DNA of 64,000 nt from Cyclina sinensis. Taxonomy: Eukaryota > Mollusca > Bivalvia > Venerida > Veneridae. Each line of letters starts with the position of its first letter. Position 1 is the stretch's first letter. The position numbers were made by a program, and so were the translations under genes. Below the pieces are notes generated by a model, which did not search any database, was not told where the DNA came from, and worked only from the letters and a program-made list of their open reading frames with translations. The DNA is taken from positions 25,540,804 through 25,604,803 of the forward strand of contig JAAONU010000004.1 in assembly GCA_012932295.1 (NCBI GenBank), given 5' to 3'. Below, one piece after another: positions 11,861 to 23,800 of the stretch.

Positions 11861-14800
11861 GTACGTATTTTTTATTCTTATTCAACAATATCTGAAATTG
11901 AGTGATCAGAAATATCTCTGACTAAAAGTTAAAAAAAATGTCCGCCTTCCGTGAAGTCATATGATCAGTGCTGGAACAAGCTCGAACGAAAACTGTTATT
12001 TTTGGGTTCTCATAATAATATGTTCATTTACAAGATATTTGTCCAAATAGAGTTTGAATAAAAGCTTGGTTAACAATAGCCAAATTTGAATACACAATAT
12101 GATATATAGAATATGGTTAAAAATCAACAGTAACATAAATCAGAGAAGTCAGATTTTATTTTTTATTAACTTCGATTTACTAAAAATGTTGTCACTATTA
12201 TCAAAAATTAACCAGTGTTAAATTCTGCCATATTGCACTAGCTTACCCTTCCGGTTACATGGGCTGCTGGACTGACAAGAGCACCAGAATTCTAGAGGGG
12301 CGTGTTAGTGACTCGAACTCAAACACCGGTGATGACTGCAAGAGAAGATGTAAGGCTAAAGGGTATAGATACGCCGGCACAGAGGTAAATGTTTACAAGA
12401 TTTCATTAACAAATGAATGAAGAAAAGAAAAAAATAAAGAAGACATAAAAGTGGATACAAAATTGATATAACATACAAACAGTGTTAAGATTCTAAATGT
12501 CACATTTCTAAAACATAAGGTTGTTTGATCATGTTTAAATTATCTATTTCCATTCTACGCGTTTTTACATTTATCAGTGGTGTAAGTATGTGCACTATGG
12601 CGGAGGCATTATAGTCTAATCGCGTTTCTCACTTGTCCTGAAAATATACAGGCCACTGTAGACTTTTTTAGAATTTGTTCGGTTGACTATTTCCAATTAA
12701 CCTGTATTTCAGTGGTCAAAAGAATGCTTTTGTGGTAACTCAATGCGAAACTACCCGATGGGTAACGGGTGTAATATGAGATGCACAGGAAACAGAAATG
12801 AATATTGCGGTGGAGACTGGCATATATCAATGTATGACACATGGTGTAAGTATATATCAATGTACGACACATGGTGTAAGTATATACAGTTCAATAATCA
12901 ATAATTTGACCGCCGCCGTTATCGTTACTGAATCGGAAGTTTACCGAAAGTATTGTTCGGAAATATTCGGGAATTTCCGTATGTAAGTCGAAATCCTTCC
13001 GTTTGTAAAATCATTTGACGATATAAAATTTTATGTTAAATTAATGGTGAAATTGAGCAAGAATACTTTAAAAAGTTCTTCTAAAAAAAGTTTTACAGAG
13101 TTGAGCAGAGTTTAATAAGTTAAATATCTGCGATGACTGGTCCAGTATACTAAAAGGAATATTTTTATTTATATATCCCTTGAAACAGAACATCCAAGTT
13201 GTATGATGTCTGAGCATTCACTCTTGTTTTTAAAATTGATATTGACTTTCATGCGTCTTGTTGAATACTTACTTTACTCAAAAAAGAATCAGTTCTGTAA
13301 ACCATGATCAAAACTAAAAATAATTATTTAATTTGATCAGAAGCACGTGTATCAGATTATACTCGTAGGACTCTTCAGGACAATTATAATAATTATGGAC
13401 CTCATCCAAAGTACGTGTGGAAATATATGTAAAATTGTACTTTTGTATGACTTAATTTGGCGGTTTACTATGTGCCTTTGTTGCTTGACATTTTAATCTC
13501 TAAATGCGTTATTTGAGAAATTATGTAACTGGTTTATGGCAAGTTTGAACCATTGAAACATTTGTATTCAGAAAAAAATCTCAACAACGGTAAAGTACTT
13601 ATTCATTTTGCCAACTCTCTATTCCGAAATTTTTGGCAATAGCTTTTAAATACGGGGTCATTTTTAAAGGCATCTGGACAATGACCAACTGAATTAAAAG
13701 CATTGCGGTGTAGATATTAGTTTGACCCTATTTATCTTTAAAAACACTACAGACATATTCATATTTTTTCTAGTGTTCGATTTATGTGGTTCGAACTGCA
13801 AGAACTGCAAAAACTGCAACTTAGCAGTGGCAGTAAAATTTAGGCTTACAACCTAAAAAAGGCTATCTTTGAAAATATAGAACATGCCCTTTAATTTTCT
13901 GGAAAGGCCTTTTCACATAAAAAGACTGCAATATATTTTTAAAGAAGTATTGATGATGATGACGCTGATGAAGGTTTTGATGACAATGACGACGATGATG
14001 ATTGTTGTGGTGGTTTCATAATATTGATGGCAATATTATGATAATGACAAAGAGTAATATTTATGAAATTCAATGTTGATATTTTCATAGGGTGTATTAC
14101 TAAACCATGTAAGAATGGCGCAACTTGTCGAGATATTAACGCCAACAGTTACGTTTGTACTTGTCCAGCAGGGTGGACGGGCACCAACTGTGACCAAGGT
14201 AACAACGCGCTTCATTTTCATTTTTCGATAGGAGCAGCGTTTATTCATGAAGTTAAATAGCTTGTTTTTCTCCCTTTTTAAACAATCCCTTAAGTTTGTG
14301 ACTGAATAAGAAAAGAAAATGGTCAGAACAAAATTGAAAGTATGAACATACATGTATTTATAATACAGTTCCGTACAGCAATCTGACTAAAGTTCACGAT
14401 CTCCAGTGTAACGATTTTATAATATGATTTTAATCAGTACACGTCGAAGAAACACTGTAATTGTTCCATTCTTGCCAAACAGTATCCGGTTTTGTTAACA
14501 AAATATTTGAGTGGTATGTCGATATTTCTTTTTCATTTGTTTTGATACATGTATCTTATATGCTAGTATGTCACATATAGCTTAAATAAAACATAACGTT
14601 CATTTTTTTACATATTTGTTTAAGATGTAAATGAATGTTCGAGCAACCCATGTAAAAATGGAGCAATATGTAACAATGGAAGGAACAGTTACTCCTGCAC
14701 ATGCGCAGCGGGCTGGACTGGATCCACTTGTACTACGGGTAAATAATTATAACCCTTCACATGATTTTAAATCTCTTGTTTTCTGTGGTTTGTAACTTAA

Positions 14801-17800
14801 TCTGAGATATATTTTGAAATGGCCCTTTTGTTCAAAATATGGAATTATAATCTGTTTGTTTTTGACAATGTTCTCTTATATTTTAAAGTAACTTAAAATT
14901 GCTGTGGAGGAAACGATTCTAGTTAATTTTTCATATCCTGCTTGGCATTCAACGGATGATACTAATTTTCACTAATACAGAACTAAAGTTGTGAATAGTT
15001 TACACGTACAACAAACGTCATATATGTTGTGAAACAACGATTTTATTTAGATATCAATGAATGCGCGAGTAACCCGTGCAAGAACGGTGGCGTGTGCTCC
15101 AATGGACAGAACCGATTTACATGTTCGTGTACGGGCGGATGGACAGGTGCAACCTGTGAAACTGGTAGGATTACACTTATTATTCACAATGATGTCTTGT
15201 TTTCTAGTTCTTGTTTTAATAACTACAAAATCAGGCAATGATAATGAAAGAAAGGTCGCATCACCAACTTATTTTTATTTATACAACTTCCCGAAAATTA
15301 ATGTAATACACCAAAAATGTTTTACAATGTGGATGTGATTAAAACTCCCATTTATTTTTTGCCTGCACATTACCAAAAACCTGGGTTAAACCCGAAGTGT
15401 GAGTTGCGTTTTCCACAGACAACAAATGTTACAGGTACCTGGAAATAAAATATCACTCTCTTAAATGCCCTATTTCATGATGCTGAAATACACTTACATA
15501 TTTAAGGCTGATCTGTCTGTGCAAAATAATATTGCAGTCATGAAAGATTTTCACTTGTCTTATGTTTTGTTCAAGATGTCAATGAATGTGCGAGCAACCC
15601 ATGCAAAAATGGAGCAGTATGTACAAACGGAAGGAACCAGTACTCTTGCACGTGTGCAGGGGGGTGGACTGGAACCACGTGTGAACAGGGTGAGTATTGA
15701 TATGTGGATTGCGATATGGAAAAGTTTATATTTGTGTTTGGATTAACAATGCATTTTGCACGAGAGATAGACTTTGGCAACTGTTAAGAATGTTATTATT
15801 TCTGTTGCTATTCATGTAAAATTTAATGACCATTAAATAACAAAAAAGTGATATTAGATGGGAAAAAAGTAAAGGCGATTGCAGAAGCAAGTTTGTTAAA
15901 TTTGAGGCTCGGAATATAGTAAGATACGTCATCTTTAATCTTATGTTGAACAAAATGACAGTACTCTAATAAAGTTTTACGCGTATGTAAAACGATGACA
16001 TTATTGCAATATTGCTGTTTATTGCGGAGTCCTCGTGGATCATCAGTATTTGTCTCTACTGCAAAATTACTATCGATTGTTGTGTTTCTATTGTTGTTGT
16101 TGTTTTTTGTTCTGTTGTTTTTGTTGTTGTTTTTTTGTTTATCTTGTTACTCTTTTTTTCATTACCATTACTTTAAACATAAAACGGCTTCTTCGTTTCT
16201 TAGTTGTCATGTTTTTTTTAAAGAAGAAAATAGTCTAAAAGAATTAACAGTGATCTAACACTTGAAGTATATTCAGACTTGACTTTTCAAATTACAATCG
16301 TTATATTAAAGCTAAAATAGTCACTTCTTGTTTCATGAAACTTTTCACTTGACATAACTATGCCCTTGATATTCTATAAATGAGATCAGTTTATGCGACT
16401 TCTTCGTTAACAATCAGGTTATTTATTTCAATCTGTTTATCGAGACTTTTAACACATATAACAGGTATTATAACACAAGCATGTATAATTGCATAGAGCG
16501 TTAACGGGGCTTGTATTTACCTTGTTAAGATCGTCGAGCGTTTTTAATCACCGGTTAAGCGATCTTTACCTGATAAGGGTTTTAGTATCGGTATGTTTCG
16601 GTAATTTTTAAAGAAACTACATATTTAAAAATGGCAAAGCGAACAAACTAGCCATAGTTTCCGACATATAGAAAAAGACCAATTTTATAGCCTTTTTATG
16701 GTTGTTAACATTTTATGACAGTTACAAATAGTACATGTCAGTTACCTGTGTAATTGTCGTTAAAGTAATATTAAATTTGGTTATTAAGGCACACCTGCGT
16801 AAACAAGTGCCTCGGTAGCGCAGTAGGTAGCGCGTCAGTCTCATAATCACATATGTATATCAGAGCGATCTGAAGGTCGTGAGTTCGATCCTCACCCGGG
16901 GCACACACTTTTTTTATCTTAATTCTTTCATTTAATTTTTTTTCAAAGTATATAGCAAATAAAATGTGTTGTAGTTTAAAAGAATTTTTTTTACTAAATA
17001 AACCAATCGCTGTATAATGACACAACCTTTTAACAACTTTTTAACTGATCAATCTTCCATTGTGAGGGTTTTGTCAATGTTTGCTTTTGTATTACTGACA
17101 CTTCCGGTTATTCTGTGTGCTTTCAGACATCAACGAGTGTTCCAGTAATCCATGTGCAAATGGAGCCACGTGCAATAATCTTGTGAACAGCTACTCGTGC
17201 ACGTGTACTGGAGGCTGGCAGGGCACAAACTGCGACCAAGGTAGGTAACCAAAGCAACTTGCTTCTTACGTTTGATCCAGTATTATCGATTCTCTTTTTA
17301 AAAAAAAAAAAAAACAACAAAAAAAAACAAAAACAAAAAAAAACAACGTTAAACAATTCAATACGCATGCAGTAACCCTAAAATTTAGAGGATAAAATTT
17401 CCTGAAAAATGCTAAGAAAATGAACCATTATATGATGCAAAAGGAATCAGTAAAAACAATCGAATCTAAGCACAGCAGGGAAACGAAATGCATTAGTGTT
17501 TTGACTTTTTGGTACAGCTTTTGCTGTGCAGTTTGTGTATTTATTACAAATGAGAGTTTTCTAAATATCTTTTTAACCTAAGGATAACGTTTTGAACATA
17601 CTTTATTCTAGGTAATGTTAGTTTTATTTATCATTTTATACAGAATGAACATGTAAAATTCATATGCAATAAAGCAGTGGTAAATGTATATGTATGTCCC
17701 CTTTAAATAAAGAAAGTGGTTCGGCGTTCACTCGCGTGTGCATGTTTTTGCACAAACACATGACGGAGAGGTAAAATACAAAATTAAAATAAATACGAGG

Positions 17801-20800
17801 ACTCTAAATAACTATCCTTTCTTTAAAAACAGTTTCTATCATTCAAAAAAGAGTTAAAAAAAAAGAAGAAAAAAAACGTCAGATGAATGAATTTGGGTCA
17901 TAGATGAATCTATTTTGCATGTATCCTGTACCTAGAGAAATGGGAAATAAAACAATAGTCATGACTGAATTCATTATCCCATCAAGAAAGACAAATCAAG
18001 GTTTCTCATATTTTCTCAGAACGTTCCCTAATACCTATGTTTTCACACCAGTGATACGCAAGCTGTACCATTTTTTTCATCTCTTTACAGATGTGAACGA
18101 GTGCGCAAGCAATCCATGCAAGAATGGTGCCGCGTGCACAAATGGTCGCAACAGTTACACGTGCTCGTGCACTGCAGGGTGGACGTCTACAAACTGTGAC
18201 GTTGGTTTGTAACTTTCATATTTTACACACTGCATATTCCGCTGTTTTTAACAAACACTAGGATTTCTTTGTCAGATATATTGTAAATGATGTTACCTTG
18301 AAATACGCTTCATCTAGATGTTGAAAAACATTCAATTAACGTAACGTGTCTTTACGTTCTAAATTACACTTGAGACTTTTTCCGTTTTGAAAAAGCCCAT
18401 TAAAAGGTTTTTTACATTTCAGTATTAAAAGTTTAAAAAATGTTGTGTTCTTTTTCTGCTTGTTACTTTTAACATGTTACCCTTACACTCCCTTTTATCA
18501 AAACAGACATTAACGAGTGTGCCAGTAACCCTTGTCAAAATGGTGCCACTTGTCACAACGGACAGAACAGATACACATGTGAATGTGCTGGAGGTTGGAC
18601 CGGGACCCATTGTGAGACAGGTACTTTCTAAATTCAGCACATGTCAGAGATATATGGATATGATTCTTTTTTTAATTTGGAATCTATTGGAATCTATTCT
18701 TAAGCTTTAAAAATATGTTGTACTCGTGACAGGGCATTTTTCACATGGTCCTATATCATTGATGACTGGATGATATTTAAGTCATAAATTCATTTTAGTT
18801 AAAGAATTACGATTAAGAAGATATTTCTAACAGAAAAAATAATGGACATTGATCTTATTTAAATCAAATTTTTTTTAGTATTTTTTTTCGCAGGGAGGGG
18901 ATGGGGATGGCAACATGGGCAGGAGGGACACTTTTGGGGAATACTATTCTAGAATTGTTAATTTTACTAATAATCATTAAAATCTATACCCATTAGACAT
19001 AGATGAGTGCGCAAGTAGCCCGTGCAAAAATGGAGCAGCTTGCTCGAATGACCAGAATCGTTACACGTGCACGTGTACTGGTGGCTGGACTGGAACTGAC
19101 TGTAATACAGGTAACTCCCTAGAATAATGACAATACATAAATACTCATGGAATAGAATTATCATTTATAATTGACTCCAGCAGTCCCACAAAAATGTCTC
19201 CTGTGGTATTTTCAAATGCTGTAAGAGTAACTGGATTGTTACATCTAAGGTACATAATAGTGCTTATACGTTGAACATACGTCATATCTTATTTATGATT
19301 GGGTTGAACGACTGGAAATTGTAAAAAGTGACCGAAAATTAAAGTTTTCCTCTCTTTTTTGATCCGACCAGGAAATTTGTACCTGCCTAAAAAGACACTT
19401 GTTTTGTCCGAAAAAAAAAGGTAAAAAAAAAAAAATTTAATTCTGACACGTTTGTAGGAATTGTATGAAGATATATTTCAATTGTCCGCATAATGCGGTT
19501 ATGTTTTGACCTTTTTATGTTTTAGATATCAATGAATGCGCAAGTAACCCATGCAAAAATGGGGCCACATGCCATAACAACCAGAATCATTACACGTGCA
19601 CGTGTGCCGCAGGATGGCAAGGCTATAATTGTGACCAAGGTAAGTGCATTATGAAATTCTTACCGTTATTTTTTAAAACAAATACTTTAAATACAATTTT
19701 GTCTTGCCCTGTTTTTTTTTATTAAAGTGTCATATAATTATATTACATGCAAAGCTAAATGCATAGACAACAAGTCTGTTTTAACACTGAGGTATATTAA
19801 AAATGTTACAAGTTTGTAAAAATTCGGAACGAACTTGAATCGGTACAGTAATGTACTTTTCACCGGATTAGCGCTCTTGATATGTAAGACCTTTAGAATT
19901 GTATCACATGCATGGTTTATTTTAAATAATTCGCCAGGGATATTTAGAGGTCACTGATTGCTAGCCATTGAAAAGAACTTTACATTCAAAGCTGTAGAAC
20001 GTATCAATAAAAAACAATATTCGCATGATCGTTTATTTAACAATTCACACAGATATCAACGAATGCGCGAGCAACCCTTGCCAAAATGGTGCCACATGCA
20101 ACAACTTACTAGACAGATACACGTGCACATGCGCAGGAGGCTGGCAAGGGACTAACTGTGAATTAGGTAAATCAACTTGATTAATCAATCGATCAGTTTA
20201 TGCTTTTTTAATGCATGAGAGAAAAAGGGCTGGAACAACGTTATTGTATTAATATTATAAGCCACCCTTTCAAAAAGATTATCATTACCTGTTAAAATTT
20301 AGACAAGTTCTTGAAAAGCAATTAGAATTAATATATCATAAGAATAAATATTACAGTTACTTACAATGACCTAAAAATGAATTGTGAAATTTGACAGTAT
20401 AGTATTGCAGCCAAATATTAAAACTAAAAACATGCAAAAATGTTTCTCAACAAAACATGATTAAGGAGTTTGATAGAAATTTAGGAGAAAAGAATATCTA
20501 TGTATATTACAGATATTAATGAGTGTGCAAGCAACCCGTGCCAGAATGGAGCCACGTGTAACAATCTTCTGGACCAGTACACGTGCACTTGTACTGGAGG
20601 TTGGCAGGGATATGACTGTGACACAGGTATTGAATATGCTGGAAGTTTTAATTTTTGAAACACTAAATGTTATCCATTTTAAGTCAATGAAAATCGCAAA
20701 TACACTGAAGGTAGAACGACTGACTCCCGATTCGGCGCTCTTTATTTCAAATCCAGCTATGGCTGAGGTTTTCATTGTAAATCTCTGTGTTAGATTGTTT

Positions 20801-23800
20801 AGATACGTGAGGTAAATTCTCCTTCATTTTCACAAAATTAATAGCAATTTTTTCCTGTAGCTTGTCTTTGATACAACTACCAGTACACGATTTCTCACCC
20901 TCTTTCAGTCGGCATATTTGCTTTTGTCTATCTCGACCGAAGTACAAATGTCAAGTGAACTAAGATGTACCAGTTTACTTTGTGGCTATTATTATATCAT
21001 CTGCAGTTTTCGATATCAAACACAGTAAGGCTTAAAGAAGCAAGCTTAAAACATGTATTTATCGTATTTTATACATAGCTCGTTTAGGCTTAATGTGTTT
21101 AAAAAAATATACTAAACATATTTTCCCGTGTGACTAGCGATTTATACTTTGATTTTTACATTTCAGATATAGACGAATGTGCGAGCAACCCGTGCTTTAA
21201 CGGAGCAACATGTAACAATTTGCAGAACCAATACACATGCGATTGTACAGGAGGCTGGCAAGGATATGATTGTGACGTTGGTACGTTTCTTCTTGTTGTC
21301 AACATGTCGCATAGCTAATGAACAAAATGGCTAAGGTTACATCATCTTTCGGAATAGGCGTCATACACATTTTTTTCAAACACGCGACTCGATGTAAATT
21401 GATTAAGATTTACTCCATGTTAACCCCATCTATCACCTCTGAACATGTGGTTATTAGTCCCCTACCGGTTTAACCGGAGGGGACTATAGGTTTACCGTCT
21501 GTCCGTCCGTCAGTCCGTCCGTCCGTCCGTCAGTAAGTCTGTATGTCTGTCCGTCCGTCACAAAAACTGGATCCCGTGATAACACAAAAAGTACTGATAA
21601 TATTTTAATGAAACCTGAACTATGGGTAGATGGCAGTCTGGAGGTTAAGCCCGTCTTTTTTTCTTCATAGGTTGAAAATTTTGGTTGCTATGGCAACAAA
21701 TAGACTTAAAATATGGCAAATATAACAATATTTGTGATAACTCAAAAAGTTCTATGAATAATTCTATGAAACATAAAATATGGATAAGTGATAGTATGGA
21801 AATAATGCACTTCAAGGTTCACAACTCTAGCACCAAAATTATTAGATTTATCCCCCCTTGAACTTAGAGTTTTCATGAAAACAAATGTGTTTTTTTTGTA
21901 AAACTCAAAAGGTACTGAAAATATTTTTAGGGAACATGAAGCATAGATAGGTGACAGTTTGAAGATAATGCGCCTCAAGGTTCACAACTGTAGCTCCAAA
22001 ATTATTAGATTTATCCCCCTTGAACTTAGAATTTTCATGAAAAAATGTAGTTTTTTTGTATATAACTTTATTATTTCTTAATGTTTCTACTTCAAACTTT
22101 AAATATTGGTTTCTTATCATCACCCACATCATATGTGACAAGGATCATAATTCTAGCACTTAAATTGTCAGAATTATTATCCTTGGATTTGGAATGTTTT
22201 CTTTCTATGTTGAAAAATTTGGTACATTTGTCTTTCCCTAAAAACTGTATCCAGAGATCACTTTTGAACTACTTGAAACTTTTCCAACAAATTAACTGAG
22301 AATAAAGTAAAGTTGAAACATAAGTTAAACATAATGATCCTTAGAAAATTTAAACATTAGGAACTAGTTTTCATGGGTTTTCAACAGAGGTCAAGGTCAG
22401 ATGATAGTTAAAACTTAGTATTAAAGAGTATGTGCAACTTGTTCCAACTGGGCTACCATCCTGTGACAAGGGAGTGCGGGGTATTAGTCACCATCTGTGA
22501 CAAAATTCTAGTTTTATGACCTTTTTTAGTCCCCTACCGGTTTCACCGGAGGGGACTATAGGTTAACCCTCCTTCCGTCAGTCCGTCCGTCCGCAAAAAC
22601 TGGATCCAGAGAAAACGCATAAAGTACTGAAAATAGTTTTATGAAACTTGATATATGGTTAGATGGCAGTATAGAGATTATACACGTCTTTTTTTTCTTC
22701 CTATGTTGAAAAATCTGGTTGCTATGGCAACAAATAGACTTAAAATATGGCAAATATCGCAATATTTGTGTTAACTCAAAAAGTACTTCAAATATTTTTA
22801 TGAAACTTGAAATATGGATAAATGGAAGTATGGAGAATATCCACCTAATTATTTTATGAACCTAAAGGAGGAACTGTCCGTCCGTTTATCAGTCATTTCT
22901 TCCGAAAACTTTACCATTGGCCATATTTTCCTTACTACTGAATGGATTTACTTCAAACTTGGCTACAACAATACCTTGGACAAGACCATTCCAAAGAAGA
23001 TCATTACTGTGACCTTGACCTCAGAATGACCTTGACCTTTAAAGTCTTCTTGTCCAAAAACTATACGTTTGGCCATAATTTCCTTATTTCTGAACAGAAT
23101 TACTTCAAACTTGGTCACAACAACTCCTTCGATAAGACCTTTTCAAAAACATATATTTCTGTGACCTTAACCTCTAAATTACCTTGACCTATAACGTTTT
23201 CTTCTTTGATGATACTTTGTACATGGATAGAGGATCATATGGAGATTATGCATGTCTCAGACAAATTCTTTAATCAATTTCCACATATGGGTTGGAGTTA
23301 GGGAGATGGACATTGCACCGGTAGGGGACTGTTGCTTTGTTTCATTTGCTCTTTTATTGTGTTTTCAGATTACTTCAGTTAAAAAACTTTAGCTTCCGGC
23401 AAAAAATTCCTTGCAAACCTGAAAGCAGGATGAATAGATTCTCCATTTGATAAAAATGCAGTAATAAGATAGATGCATTTAAAATGAGTATCAGCCAGTA
23501 CTGGGCAGTTTCTCTCTATTATATTTTTATAAAAAGAATATGTATTTGTTACAAATACTAGTAAGCCTTCCGTAACAATGTTAAAACTTCAAGTCTACTT
23601 AGCCTTTATACGATAATTCCTTTTAATCTGTTATGATTTTCTAAATTATAAGTAATTTGTCTATTGTCAAAACAAAACAAAAAACAAAAAAAAACAAAAA
23701 ACAAAAAAAAACCACATGCACTTTTACATGATAGGACCAAGTGTATGGCAGTGACGTTGAAATCTTTTTTCTTCAGCTGAACTATGTATCCAGCCACCGT

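Noticed and set aside
14036..14353. Minus-strand 105-aa ORF over EGF exon 4, and similar antisense frames over other EGF and TSP1 exons
   Set aside because: They are antisense shadows of GC-richer coding exons whose plus-strand frame has clear domains and splice sites.
16771..17025. 84-aa minus-strand ORF containing GEDRTHDL
   Set aside because: It is the complement of the tRNA-Met gene and its intron, a known false-positive signature.
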